NCBI GenBank assembly: GCA_020465985.1
Contig: JAANYP010003716.1
Location: 124,001 to 188,000 of the forward strand
Length of the DNA: 64,000 bases
DNA from: Centrapalus pauciflorus
Lineage: Eukaryota > Streptophyta > Magnoliopsida > Asterales > Asteraceae
Reading direction: 5' to 3'
Of the stretch, positions 1-11,068 are shown in pieces. How positions within the stretch are numbered: position 1 is the first letter of the stretch; every line of letters begins with the position of its first letter. The notes beneath the pieces were generated by a model. That model ran no database searches, was not told where the DNA came from, and saw nothing but the letters and a program-made list of their open reading frames with translations. A program made the translations under genes and the position numbers.

Positions 1-414
1 GATCCTCATTCCTCGTCAGTCTAAACTTGATCCCGTGCACACAAATGTGTCTTTATTGGTTATTTCCCCACACAAAAAGGTTACAAGCTAGTGTTTCTCA
101 CCTACCTTGAGATAGGTTTTTGTTTCTAAAGATGTCACCTTCTTCGAATTTGAACCATATTTATCCTTATCTCCTCGTCAAGGGGAGAGTATGAATGAAG
201 ATGAGTCTTTAAACAACCTTCTTAATGTTGAAACCGAACCTGATTTAACGAAGTCCGATCAAGAAGTGAAAAAAGGTTCATTTGAAAGTCCTGTCCTAAT
301 TCCAGATTCACCTATAGAAACCACCATTGGAAATGAAACCTCTAAAGGCTCTAGAGAAGAAACTCCGTAGGAGCCTGAGTTACTTGTTTATTCAAGAAGA
401 CATCCTCTACCAGA

Positions 415-2120
415 ATGGAAACATCAAGACCTCAAAAATGCCAAGATTCTGTCCCTGAAAAATTTTCTGGTGAAGAGCAACTTGCAGCTCCTGTCCCAAC
501 AGATGAAGATGTTCCAATTGCTCTTCGGAAAGGTACCCTGTCAGGCACCCAACATCCTATTTCTAGATTTGTTGCATATGGGAAGTTGTCTACAGCATAC
601 CAAGCCTTTGTCACCAATATTGATCAGGTCGAAATCGCTAGAAACGTAGAGGAAGCTCTTCAATCCCAAGTTAGAACAAAGCAGTTTTGGAAGAGATGAC
701 AGCCCTAAAAAATAACGAAACTTGGGAACTCATGAATCTGCCAAAAGGGAAGAAAACTGTCGGTTGGAAAAGGATTTTTACTACCAAATACAACAGTGAT
801 GGCAGCTTGAATAAATACAAAGCGAGACTCGTTTCCAAAAGCTACACTCAAACTTATGGCATCGACTACCAAGAAACTTTTACTCCTGTTGCAAAGCTCA
901 ATACTACTCATGTCTTGTTGTCCATGGCAGTAAACTTAGATTGGCCGCTGATGCAATTGGACGTTAAAAATCTGTTCTTGAATGGAGAACTTAACGAAGA
1001 GAACAACCAGTAGGCAAAGTCTATAAACTGAAAAAGTCCCTTTAAAGGCTAAAACAATCACCCCGAGCCTGGTTTAGTGGATTCATCAGGGCTGTAACAA
1101 GCAGAGGGTATAGTCAAGGGCAGGCTGATCACACTATCTTCTTTAAACACTTAGAAAATGGTAAAACCCTGCAATCCTAAAGATAATGCTGACGGGAGAT
1201 GATGCAAATAAACTCAAACAACTAAAGACATATCCCAACTCAGGGTTTGAGATGAAAGATCTTGGACTCCTCAAATATTTTCTAGGAATCGAGGTTGCTA
1301 GGAATCAAACAGGGATCTCTATTTCACAAAGAAAATATGTCCTAGATTTATTAGCCAAGACAAGGTTGATGGGATGCAAGCCTGCAGACCCCCAACGGAA
1401 CCCAACAAAAAACTAGGAACCGGGGAGGGTAGTCCACAGGTCGACAAAGAGAGATATCAAAGACTAGTTTGGAAGCTCATCTATCTCTCACACACACGAC
1501 CAAACATCACCTTGGTTGTCAGCGTTATCAGCCAATTTATGCAATACATTTAGAAGCTGCCTTTAGGGTTCTAAGACACTTAAAGGGGACACCAGGGAAA
1601 GGGTTACACTTCAATAAAGGTGAGAATAGGTTTATCAAAATGTTCATGGATGTTGATTGGGCTGGCTCTATAACTGACTGGTCGGTGTTCCACCAGTGGA
1701 TATTGCAAGTATGTATGGGGGAACCTCGTAACTTGGAGAAGCAAAAAACAATCTATGGTAGCTCATAGTAGTGCTGAAGCAGAGTACAATACAGTGGCAC
1801 TTGGCTTGTGTGAAGGGATATGGCTAAGACAGCTGATGAAGGAGCTAAGAATACCATTTGAATCCCCGATGAAACTCTATTGTGACAACAAGCCAGCAGT
1901 GAGCATAGCTCACAACCCAGTTCATCATGATCATACAAAGCATGTTGAAGATGATCGACACTTTATCAAAGAAAAAATATACTCAGGAAGTGTATGCATG
2001 GTCTATTTGCCCAAAAAACAGCAAGTGGCGGATCTGACGGCTAAAAGCCTCACAAAAAGGTTATTTGAAGATTTTACTCCCAAGCTTGGGAGTTGGGATG
2101 GTCAATATTTACATGCCAGC
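415..2120 (+). pseudogene. copia pol remnant: reverse transcriptase and RNase H
   Basis: This is the decayed C-terminal pol of a Ty1/copia element. At 415-699 the linker motif PIALRKGT and the start of RT can be read. At 687-1013 RT continues through KARLVSKSYTQTYGIDYQE and LMQLDVKNLFLNGEL in another frame, followed by a stop. At 1030-1150 the LKQSPRAWF and DHTIFFKH segments follow a stop codon. At 1186-1416 TGDDANKLKQLK and DLGLLKYFLGIEV are found. The stretch between these two that should hold the catalytic YVDD box is missing, so the RT active site is deleted. RNase H is read at 1755-2110 with SSAEAEY, YCDNKPAVSIA and DRHFI. Roughly five frame changes or stops separate these blocks. It cannot encode a working polyprotein. 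Confidence 0.85.
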
Positions 2121-2131
2121 TTGAGGGGGAG
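2121..2131 (+). other. Polypurine tract of copia remnant
   Basis: TTGAGGGGGAG immediately precedes TGCTGGAAATG. This is the usual plus-strand primer site and LTR start in plant copia elements, and it follows the RNase H end by a few tens of bases. Confidence 0.8.
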
Positions 2132-2345
2132 TGCTGGAAATGTAAATATTATTGTGTTGTGTTCTAAATTAGGATGATTGGTTTTGTTTGCATAAATTTA
2201 GGATGGAAATATCTTTAGGAACAATATTCTAATTAGTTTAGCTGGTTTACTGGGATTGAATTATTTTTTGTACTCTATTTAAAGAGGCCATTTATATGTA
2301 TTTCAATATATTAAAAATTCATCAAACTGTTCGATATGAATTTAC
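2132..2345 (+). repeat. Probable short 3' LTR of the copia remnant
   Basis: The LTR begins with TG directly after the polypurine tract. The end at ...TTTACA (2345) is a guess because the partner LTR is outside the window. It contains an AT-rich stretch with CTATTTAAAG, possibly a TATA-like element. Length would be about 214 bp, short but usual for some copia lineages. Confidence 0.5.
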
Positions 2346-2671
2346 ATAATTGTCTTGCAGCTATTATTTTAATGATTGGGCAGAAGTATAAGGAAAAAGT
2401 ATGCAGTTCCAATCAATACTACTAGATTCCAAGATTAACATACCTAGGCCACTTATGATATATTATTTTCCATGAATACCTTTGAGGAGTTACTTTATAG
2501 TCCCTAGATCCAAATTACATGTCATGTTTGACTAAACACATAGCTTAATGGATGAGGTTGACCACTAGTCAAATATCTAGACTGCACCTGATTGAAAACA
2601 AATAAATGAATCTTGTGTACCAAAAATCAATGTAATCATTTGATGAACATGAATCATTTCTCAAAACATAC

Positions 2672-2767
2672 CTTGCGACGGCCCCATAGTGGTTGCATTT
2701 GCAAGTCAGAAGTATTGGCAACAAGTCCTTCCGGTAATGGCTCACTTCCAGGAGGCCGGCATCGAGT
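2672..2767 (-). CDS. First conserved exon of the DUF707-like gene
   Basis: This 96-nt, 32-codon exon has acceptor TCTATTGAAG and donor CGCAAG|GTATGT, both phase 0, separated by a 164-bp intron from the Q/P exon. It encodes RCRPPGSEPLPEG, ANTSDLQMQPLWGRRK and little else. This block is what identifies the family. The next exon of the family is not visible in 1-2671, which is taken up by an intron start and copia sequence. Confidence 0.6.
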
Positions 2768-5700
2768 CTTCAATAGAAAAATAACAACTATAATGATAGA
2801 TAAAAACAGAAATAAAACTATGATAACTTACAGATCATTTAACTAACAGTGAAAAGATAAACAAAATTATAAATTCATTACAGATTGTTACTAAATACTC
2901 AAAAAAATTTGGAGGGATTGAAGAGAGAGACCTGAGATATGTTTTTCTGATCCCGCTGCTGTGTTTGCAGTTCTGGTGATGGTTGTGTTTGCATTTCCGG
3001 TTGCAGCTCTGGTGCTAGTTGTGTTTGCATTTCCGGTTGTAGGTGCAGTTGTGTTCGTGGAGATGGCTGCAGTGGCGTTTGCGGTTGCAGTTGCGGAGAT
3101 GATGGTGATTGCGTTTCCATTTGTGGTTGCTGTTGCGATTGGGGAGATGGCTGTAGTTCTGTTTGCAGTTGCAGTTGAAGTTGAGGTTGAGGAGAGGGCT
3201 GGTGATAAGATGGTGGTTGCGGTGATGGCTGTTGTTGCCTTGATGGTTGTGGCTGTGGTAGCGGAGATGGTTGATGTTGCATTGGTGGCTGTGGTTGTGG
3301 AGATTGTTGCCGTTGTGTAGGTGGTTGAAGCTGTGGTTGGAAAGGTGGCTGTGGTTCCTGTTGTGGTTGTATAGATAGCGGTGGCGGTTGCACTTTCTGG
3401 AGTGAAGGAAAGTTCTTATTACAACAAAATTAATGAATCAAATGCTTTCTCAATTTCTCAACCAAAAACCAAAACCTATTTTTGTTGATCCCATATTCTA
3501 CAAATTCAATGTGTTAATCAGAGTTTAAAATATACGCTTTTCACGTATGAACTAACAGTATCAGTGCAATGCAGTGGTATTCCCCATGTTCTACTAATAC
3601 TAGGTTCGAATTGCTGATGGTTCTTTGATTCCAGTTGTTGGTATAGGTGATATTCATCTATCATCGCACCTGAAACTCAAACTGTTTTCCATGTTCCTGC
3701 ATTAAATTGCAACTTGATCTCTATTCGCAAACTTACCCATGATAATAATTTTCCAGCTAAATTCTCTCCATTACTATGTCACTTTCGAGACCTATCATCG
3801 GGGAAGACAATTGGCAATGCTAAGATTCATGGTGGCCTTTATTGCTTTGAGAACTCTCCATCTCAAAATCAGCCGAAAGTCCATCAGAGTGTTGCTTTTG
3901 ATTCTGTTTCTAGCACTAGGGAAATAATGTTATGGCATCATTATCTTGGTCATCCTAGTTTTTCCTATTTAAAACAATTGTTTCCATCTTTATTCACTAA
4001 TAAGAGCTATATTTCCATTGGTTGTGAAATCTGTCAACTAGCTAAGCACACTTGTGTCTCTTTATCTCTGAAAATTTATAAACCATCTGAACCATTTTCT
4101 TTGATACAAAGTGATCTATGGGGACCTTCAAAGGTAACCACATCCAATGGTAAAAAATGGTTTCTCACTTTCATTGATGATAACGCATGAGTTACTTGGG
4201 TTTATCATCTTAGTCACAAAATCAAAACAAGCCATGTATTCAAATCCTTCCATAAGATCGATGTCCACACTCAATTTCAAAAAGAATTCAACCTCTTTGT
4301 ACAGATAACGGAAAAGAGTACTTCAATTCTATTCTTGGAAATTATTTGTTGGAAAATGGAATTGTACATCAAAGTTCGTGTGTTGATACTTCTCAACAAA
4401 ATGGAGTCTAGGAAAGAAAAAACCATCATCTGTTAGAAGTAACTCATGCTCTTATGTTTACCATGAATGTACCCCAAATATCAATGGGGGTGTGGTTTTA
4501 ACTGCTACATATCTTATCAATCGCCTATGGAGTCATGCTATCTAGTTTGAGACAACGTTGTCAATTCTATCTAAAACATATCCTCACACGATTTCATCCA
4601 ATACCTTTCCCTTAAGAACTTTTGGCAGCATAGCCTAGCACAATCATCGTAAACTTGATCCCCGAGCAATCAAAACTATCTTCATAGGGTATGCTCCATT
4701 TCAAAGAGGTCATCGGTGTTTCTGTCCTCATACTAAAAAGACCTACATCTCTTGTGATGTTACCTTTTTTGAGGATACTCCATATTACTCATCACCTACA
4801 CTTCAAGGTGGAACTCATGATAAAGTTTGTTGTCCTAAATAATTTACTCAAGAGCACTTGCCTACATGATTGGGTGATATTACTATTTTATCTAATATTT
4901 CATCCTCATCTCATCCCTTAATGATTTTTGAATGGGTTACTCAGTTTTCATCAGAGCGATTCAAAAGTCGCATATTGCTTGATGTTTACCACTTCAATTC
5001 TTTCATCCCTTCTTTTCTTGAAAGACTAATTTCCACTAGCCATTGTACATGTAGTATATATTGACTTCTAAGCACAGTCGTAAATAGCGAATAGAGGACG
5101 ATAGTGACAAGCTACTTATATGCTACATCACGATAGTGCCCGCTATTTCGTGTTCAGCAGGTATAAATCACAAGTGGTAGGCATGTGGTAGATGATAAGA
5201 AGCCCAATTACACGAGGAGGGTTTGGGACAAGGTGTCTCAAACACTGTAACACACAATTAGTGCAATCCTATATGAGCAAAGTTTGGGCAATAGTGTCAT
5301 CGTATCCATCTTGGTTGAGATAGGGTCGCCCTTCTCCATCCTAGATCTTCTCGTCAATACAGCAAGGGCAGAGCCACAGAGATGAGAGATTCCAAACAAT
5401 TTCCAGATGGTGCCTCAATATGATACATTTCGTGATGCAAATGATGATGCATGTAGTTAGGAAATAGCGGAATGACAGAAGTATGGATCAAGTTTACACA
5501 TAACAGGGAGATAACCATCCAATAAAGGCACGAACTACAAGCTACTGACGTTTTTTGACACCATATGTCAATATTTCTATTATTTATGAAATAATCTGCA
5601 ATTCATCATATAACTTCTTAAACCATAATATGTCAAAGGAGTCCTTACACAAATAGTAGTCCCCATATGATGTCCCAGCTGCAAAGGGGGGAAAGGCATT

Positions 5701-5968
5701 TAAAAAGATAAAAATCAAAGGTCTCAGATGCAGATATACCTCCCCATTGTTAACCGTGGAACTATAACAGATGGTGTGGGCACCCAGAGGTGACAGTCAT
5801 TTTTTTTTGTTCAAAAGTATGCCCAAGTATCTGAAACGGCATGTAATAAGGACTTTGCAATTAAGACCTGAGTTGCCTTAAGTGCTGCAAAGAAGTATGA
5901 AAAAGTCATTTCATGTCTTAATAGTCACATGACTACTCAGATAGACATACTCTCAGACCAAAAAAATA

Positions 5969-6006
<38 letters not shown>

Positions 6007-9000
6007 ACCCCCCCCCCCCCCCCTCTTTTATCAGCATCATGTATTGAGTATTAATTAATCTACAAAGTATGCAAACAGTTACTTTGAACAGGTTGATGAG
6101 AGCGGAGCAGTTATTTTGGGATTTAGAAATTCATTATGACATGAAAGGCAATTAGTCCAATAGGAAGGAAAAACAAACCTCACTTGTTATTTTTGGATAC
6201 CTTGAGCCTCGTATAACATCTAGGCCCCATTTTAAAGATTTCTGCATAAAATTAAAACACCAAACTTTATTTACAAATGCCACACAAGACCATATTTAAC
6301 CATCAATATGAAAAATAAACAACAAAAAACAGAAAATAAATTTCAAAAGCCAAGCTTCATAAACTCTCCTTCCAACTTTCTAAATTGCATGTAAAGTGGT
6401 TGTTGTTGTTCTTACCAACCAACTAACAAAATGTCTACTTAGTCCCTCAACATTTATTTAACCTTAAATCCCTAAACTTTATTTTTTTAAGTTCCACTTG
6501 TGAGAAATGTAGGGACTTTACGGTCATTTGAGATGGTTTATTGCAAAACCACATTTATTCAATAAAATTTAACTAATTTCACATGAGTGGAACTAAAACT
6601 TTAAAAATTGGGACTTAATGTGCACAAATTAAAAAGGTCTAGGAGCTATAGGAGTCTGAAAACCGTAGTTGAATGACCTTAGGTAGAAACCAATGTTGAG
6701 GGAATTAAAAGGCACATTTTGGTAGTTGACTGCTAAGCACAAAAATAACCATGTAAACATGTCAAGAAGATTTTACAATTTTCCATCAATACCTTTTCAC
6801 CTCTTCACTGTATTATCTTCCTGTCCTAATGTGTGATATATTCTTTGACATAATGGCATAACCAAGTGACAAAATACATATTCCATTCAGGACAAGCTAA
6901 TGATCAAGTAAGATGAAATGCTCAAGATACCAAAACGTAAAAAGCACTCTCACATATATCATAGTTAAGTTGACGATACCAAATTCTCATCCTAGATGGC
7001 TAGTTACCATTTGTAAGCAGTAAAATAGATATGAAAGGAATCCCTACCCCCGTATGATCTTTACCCATGAATATAGTGCCAACCAATAATGCTAGGCAGA
7101 GTAGAAAAACAGCAGGTAGAAAGAAGCTATAGTAAGCTCCTTTATTCTTTGAATTTTTCACCCATGAGACCTGGATTAAAAACAAAAGAACCCATTTATG
7201 AAGTCACTTTGTTCTGAAAGTGTAGATAAGTAAAGAATACATCTAAGCAAATCATTAGTCCAAGAAGACAACATCCATATTGCATTATATTTCAAACATT
7301 GTATTGATCGGGAACCGGGAAGAAAAATTAAAAAAAAAATGCTTCAAAACTCTTTCCAACTATCTTTAGATTGGATTGATACGATAACAGTCATACCACC
7401 AAGGAAAATAACCACTCCCACATATGACTAAGTAGAATTGTTGGAACGGAGGCATTACAAGTTGTAATCTGCCTAAAAATGAACTTGTCTTGATCGAAAA
7501 CCAGAAAGATAAATAAAACCAAATGCTTCGAAACTCTTTCCAACTATCTTTAGTGTATATTGATAAATAGGATAACAGTCATAACACCAAGGAAAAAGTA
7601 ATAACCACTCCCACATATGACTAAGTATAATTGTTGGAACGGAGGCATTACAAGTCATAATCTGCCATAAAAATGAGATAAAATGAGTGATATACTTTAT
7701 AAAAAAGTAAACTAACAACGAGAGGGACTAGTAGTTGATTATAAAATGTCAATTCTGCCATTTTACAGTGGAACTCATTTGAGTAGAAACTAGACACTTT
7801 GTGAAATGTCCAAAGCATATCAATGAATCAAAACTTTCTCAGACATAGATGTGATGAGTGTAGACATGTCCACTTACTACCTAAGGAAGTACACACACCA
7901 ACATTTACAATGCATCATAAAGTAGGGATTCATAATAGTAAAATTAGCTGCTCAACAAAGAATAGGTTGTGGAGAGGAGACGTTTCTTATTTTGAAAAAT
8001 AAATAATTATTTCTTTGATTTGAACCAACAAGCTACATTATTTTGAATACAAGCTATTTGGGCATGGTCATAGTGAAATGGCTGTTGCATTTCTTCAAGA
8101 AAGTCAAAATGTGGATGCTTCTATTGATTGAACCAATAACTGCATAGCCTTTGATGATCACATAGTTCAAAACCCATAATTACCTGGTCACAATGATTTA
8201 AGGTCCTCTCTTCTAAAAGGATTCCAAGATGTACATCAGAGAAGACTTCTATATAGCAATATGTCTCAAACTTCAAACATATAATCCGTAAAAATGTTTG
8301 ACCGAGCATAGAACAATGGACTATCTAGTCACAATAGTCATTAAAGTCATGAGAGGTGATGATTACATATTTACATGAAGTATGTTTCCTTAGTTTTCTC
8401 TGAGCCATACCGCAAAGGTAGTTTGGTGGGGACATGAAGCGTGCAAGTGGAGGTCTTGGGTTCAAACTTCAATTTTACCTCCACCGCGAAGGGACCGGTT
8501 GGTTAGGCCCCTCAAAGAGTGGGGCTACGTCTTCATTGAGTCCATTTCCTTTTGTTTTATATGCATAAATCATCACACGAAACTTAGTTTGTCCTATAGA
8601 CACTTCTATGAAGCATGTGGAAGATTTCTATTTCTTATACTCACATAAAACTCACTCCTCCTCCATCTCCTTCTTCATGAGTTTATTTACACTTCATGAT
8701 ATATTCATATGTGTTCATGAGAATGTATATAGTTTGTCTTACAAAATTTAGTTTCTCCTATAAACTTTTATGAAGCATGTGGAACATGTCTAAGATTTCT
8801 ATTTCCTGTACGCACCTGAAACTTATTTGATCCCCCTCTTCTCCTTCTTAATGAGTTCATTTACACTTCCCGATATATGTGTTCGTGAGAATGTATACTT
8901 CATCATACAAAATCTAGTTTTTCCTATAGACACTTATATGACGCATGTTCAACATGTACAAGATTTTTATTACCTGTACTCACCTAAAACTGACTCCCCC

Positions 9001-10104
9001 TCTGTCTCCTTCATGAGTGTATTTACACTTCATGATATATGCATATATGTGTTCGTGGAAATGTATACTTTCAGCAATAGTTCCGTCCAGAAAATAATAG
9101 TAGCATTTTCGAAGTTACTTATTATGAAACCTACCACATTCTACAAGATACTTGATGGTATTAACAATTGAATAACCACCATCTTAGACTTTGTTTGCAC
9201 AATACTACGTAGCATGAGCAAGATAGATGGAGTAGCAAATGGGCATTGAGAGCTGGTTGTAGAATTAACAGTGCACCACATTTAAATTGGACAATAGGTA
9301 ATGCTCTTTTCATACAAAAGTCACAAGTTTATATTCACTTAAGTACCCCTCCCACCTCCTGCAAAATGCAAAGGGCTGCTTACAAAAACTCCCTCCCAAC
9401 AGTATGGAAGCTAGCCAAGGAGTGTTTAAACACCAGCTCACCTCTGTATACATGGAATACGAACTGTTGGCTACAAATTAGTGTTCAACGCTAATCAAGT
9501 GTTGGTAGTTAATTTCCACGCTTAACTGGTGTCCCAGTTTCATGGGAGTTTAATACTTCGGAATGAGGTACCAAATAAAGAGCATAAGCATTGGACTTTA
9601 CAGCAGAAACTTTACCAACTATAGGGGACTAATGACCACTTATGTTTCTTGCAACCGAACAACATTTTAGAATATATAAGTACCCTGATCATTCGAACAA
9701 CCAAAAATGAGTTGTATCTTAATGTTACAGATCAAAACCAGCCACTTCAAGGAACAAATTTCTTATTGGGTTTCTGTAAAAACTTTATCATCATTTTATC
9801 AAAGATAGTATAGGATGTGTAATAGATGAAAATTAGCCCATTTTGTCTTCAAAGGTCAACTTTTATATCTGATTTTCATAAAACTGATTATTCATGGTGC
9901 CATTGTCGTCTATTGTATGAGACAATACAGTATTTTTATATCAAGTCTACAGTGTTAAGAATAACATTACGCATGATAAATATTCAAGATCAAAACCAGT
10001 ATTCCACATTATTAAGATAAATTCCACTCTGTGCGCGTATCTATATATCTAGAGAGAGGGAGAGAGAGAGAGAGAGAGATGGTGCTTACAAATCTTGAAG
10101 GCAT
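2672..10104 (-). CDS. Split host gene, probable DUF707-family membrane protein (5' part)
   Basis: Assembled by eye from splice signals on the minus strand: start exon 10104-10090, anchor exon 7170-7048, 6241-6179, possible 5678-5649, Gln/Pro-rich 3396-2932, and 2767-2672. Every proposed coding junction is phase 0 with GT-AG ends. The product starts MPSRF, then has a hydrophobic segment (YYSFFLPAVFLLCLALLVGT), a long Q/P stem, and RCRPPGSEPLPEG followed by ANTSD and QPLWGRRK. The last block is how I remember the start of the conserved region in DUF707 proteins (lysine-ketoglutarate reductase trans-splicing related; Golgi-type, glycosyltransferase-like fold, function poorly known). The main conserved domain would follow, but no further exon is visible to position 1. 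It may lie left of the window or be lost. The introns are TE-laden. Identification is from memory, not alignment. Confidence 0.6.
2932..3396 (-). CDS. Gln/Pro-rich stem exon of the DUF707-like gene
   Basis: This 465-nt exon (155 codons) starts after CACTCCAG and ends at ATCTCAG|GTCTCT, both phase 0. It encodes a low-complexity stretch of Q, P, S, L, E and M with repeated QPSPQ-like, PQLQ and EMQTQ units and almost no charged or aromatic residues. It would lie between the membrane anchor and the conserved domain as an extended stem. The trinucleotide-like repetition (CAG/CAA/CCA) suggests growth by slippage. An ORF on the opposite strand in the same place is a shadow of this bias. Confidence 0.55.
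3600..5050 (+). mobile_element. Internal fragment of a second copia element (GAG-pre-integrase, integrase)
   Basis: From about 3670 the + strand reads the end of the protease region, then the pre-integrase zinc-binding part (WHHYLGHPS, CEICQLAKH) and the start of integrase (SDLWGPSKV, FLTFIDD). A stop at 4188-4190 and several frame changes follow. At 4300-4450 decayed integrase residues around QQNGV are still recognisable in other frames, and at 4630-4800 the downstream linker is degraded. No LTRs are seen. It lies in an intron of the minus-strand host gene, antisense to it, and is not the same copy as the remnant at 1-2345. Confidence 0.75.
5051..5648. other. Intronic sequence without recognisable gene
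   Basis: It has repeated short words such as AAATAGCG and CGATAGTG near 5085-5150 and 5463, suggestive of a decayed DNA transposon end. I cannot classify it and see no coding continuity. Confidence 0.3.
5649..5678 (-). CDS. Possible 30-nt microexon of the DUF707-like gene
   Basis: A strong acceptor (CCCCCCTTTGCAG) and a consensus donor (TGT|GTAAGG) flank exactly ten codons in phase 0. It is short enough to be chance, or it may be an optional exon. Confidence 0.3.
5971..6023. repeat. (CA)n microsatellite followed by a C homopolymer
   Basis: About 17 CA units (5971-6005) are followed by a run of 16 C (6008-6023). The C run is a likely sequencing or assembly length uncertainty. Confidence 0.95.
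6179..6241 (-). CDS. Small internal exon of the DUF707-like gene
   Basis: This 63-nt exon has acceptor TTTTATGCAG|AAA and donor AGTGAG|GTTTGT, phase 0 on both sides. It encodes KSLKWGLDVIRGSRYPKITSE, with no stop in frame. The junctions are good, but I cannot match the peptide to a known motif. Confidence 0.5.
6242..7047. other. Intron, AT-rich, no gene seen
   Basis: Noncoding sequence between two proposed exons of the host gene. There is no long ORF or repeat terminus that I recognise. Confidence 0.4.
7048..7170 (-). CDS. Signal-anchor exon of the DUF707-like gene
   Basis: This 123-nt, 41-codon exon has acceptor AATCCAG|GTC and donor ACGGGG|GTAGGG, both phase 0. It encodes basic residues (VKNSKNK) followed by about 20 hydrophobic residues ending LLVGTIFM. 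Basic-then-hydrophobic near the N terminus is the topology of a type II (Golgi-type) membrane anchor, which fits the family proposed for this gene. Confidence 0.6.
7304..7676. repeat. Tandem duplication of a ~185-bp intronic unit
   Basis: Unit 1 (7304-7482) and unit 2 (7490-7676) both run from TTGATCG through AACTCTTTCCAACTATCTTT and CACTCCCACATATGACTAAG to TAATCTGCC. They have diverged by small indels and substitutions. No coding potential is retained in either copy. Confidence 0.85.
7677..8404. other. Intronic noncoding stretch
   Basis: AT-rich sequence. A 62-codon minus-strand ORF at 8121-8309 lacks splice signals or motifs and is not called. Confidence 0.35.
8405..8545 (+). repeat. Possible tRNA-derived SINE fragment
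   Basis: GGTCTTGGGTTCAAACTTC resembles a polymerase III B box (GGTTCRANNC) within a compact GC-richer block that differs from its AT-rich surroundings. No clear A box, tail or target duplication is found. Confidence 0.3.
8582..9073. repeat. Three diverged tandem copies of a ~170-bp unit
   Basis: Copies begin near 8582, 8757 and 8928. Each has CTATGAAGCATGT-like, AAGATTTCTATT, a C/T-rich CTCCTTC segment, ACACTTCATGATATAT and GTGTTCGTGAGAATGTATA. The third copy is truncated. It lies in the first large intron of the host gene. Confidence 0.85.
9074..10089. other. Intron sequence, with GA microsatellite near its end
   Basis: No gene is seen. Short ORFs at 9246-9494 and 9826-10020 have no motif. 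A GA-repeat tract runs 10052-10079, close to the proposed 5' splice site of the first coding exon. Confidence 0.4.
10090..10104 (-). CDS. Start exon (MPSRF) of the DUF707-like gene
   Basis: ATG at 10104-10102 is followed by five codons and the strong donor TTT|GTAAGC. The exon ends at phase 0, matching the next exon's acceptor. An upstream ATG at 10114 is in another frame. A GA-rich microsatellite (10052-10079) lies just inside the following intron. Confidence 0.5.
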
Positions 10105-10311
10105 CGTCTCTCATTGAAATCAAGATGATCCGTTTAACTTATACTTACAATTTTAACAATAATTAAATGACCAAAAAAAGTTTCAAACATAAAATCCCCT
10201 AATCTATATGCTAGAGTGAAAACAGAAGTGAAAGAGACATAATTATATATGATCAGAATATCTGGACAAAAACCATTGTAATACATTCAATTCAATAGAA
10301 ATCGTACGAAC

Positions 10312-10370
10312 CTCAAAAGACAGAGAGGAGGAACGGAGGATCTGCCGATTTGCAAGGCGAATTGCAGGAA
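10312..10370 (-). other. Possible 5' untranslated exon of the DUF707-like gene
   Basis: On the minus strand TTTTGAG|GTTCGT gives a plausible donor at 10311/10312, about 200 bp upstream of the start-codon exon. The upstream (high) boundary is not determinable. No convincing TATA box is seen; a short direct duplication with GCATGTTTGTTG lies just upstream (10415-10470). Confidence 0.35.
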
Positions 10371-10528
10371 AGAAATTGTAGGGTTCAAATGTGTGAAATC
10401 CATCTTTTTAGATATTGCATGTTTGTTGAAGCGGCATGTTTGTTATATTGCATGTTTGTCGAAGCTGCAAAATGGAAGTTACAAATATGGTCCCTACGTT
10501 GTATGTTAATTGATAAGTTCAGTACATC

Positions 10529-10535
10529 TTGGTCT

Positions 10536-10586
<51 letters not shown>
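10529..10586. repeat. Poly-T tract, about 57 nt
   Basis: A homopolymer run bordering the left arm of a foldback element. Exact length is uncertain in any assembly. Confidence 0.9.
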
Positions 10587-10590
<4 letters not shown>

Positions 10591-11068
10591 GACATCAAAT
10601 AGCTCTGAACTTTCGAGTTTGTATACATTTATAGTGTGCAGATTTGGTAGTCAAAGTTTAAAAAGTGTTCCAATTAGGTAGTTGGGTTACTTTTAACTAG
10701 TTGGTTCCGGTTTCTATTCCTCCGTGGACAATTTTTTAATGACGTGGCAACACGTTTTTATAATATACCCGCTTTTATACCGATCAATGGGTATTTCCGG
10801 CTCAATCCATTCAAAGTACTCGCATTTTCTTCCGGGATTCTGCTAACCAAAACAAATATAATACCGAGTATATTATAAAAATGGGTAGTCACGTCATTAA
10901 AAATTGTCCACGTAGGCATAGAAACCGGAATCAACCGGTTAAAAGGTAACCCAACTACCTAATTGGAACACTTTTGAAACTTTGAATACCAAATGAGCAC
11001 AAAAAAAGTTCACTGGATAAATGTGTACAAACTCGAAAGTTCAGTGCTATTTGATGTGGTTTTCCCAA
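10587..11068. mobile_element. Long foldback (MITE-like) element
   Basis: The left arm (10590-10790) is complementary to the right arm (10861-11062). Matching blocks include CATCAAATAGC with GCTATTTGATG, TCGAGTTTGTA with TACAAACTCGA, AGGTAGTTGGGTTAC with GTAACCCAACTACCT, and a TGTCCACG/CGTGGACA pair. About 70 bp of unpaired sequence forms the loop. No ORF is present. The left terminus abuts poly-T, so the exact end and any target duplication are unclear. Confidence 0.85.

Larger units (their letters stand above)
1..2345 (+). mobile_element. Decayed Ty1/copia retrotransposon, 3' part only
   Basis: Reading left to right on the + strand there is an integrase/RT linker, an RT domain in pieces, RNase H, a polypurine tract and a short 3' LTR-like end. 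The order PR-INT-RT-RH with RT before the 3' LTR is that of Ty1/copia. The 5' portion lies left of the window or is lost. Several stops and frame changes show it is dead. It lies downstream (in the minus-strand sense) of the last exon I can see of the host gene at 2672-10104, so it either sits in one of that gene's introns or marks where the gene is cut. Confidence 0.85.

Noticed and set aside
2961..3320. 119-codon + strand Val/Ala-rich ORF
   Set aside because: Shadow of the Gln/Pro-rich exon on the opposite strand.
5743..5800. Possible additional exon on the minus strand (donor GGGGAG|GTATAT)
   Set aside because: Good donor but no acceptor AG upstream within a sensible distance.
8405..8545. 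tRNA gene
   Set aside because: B-box-like word only; no cloverleaf or A box can be built.
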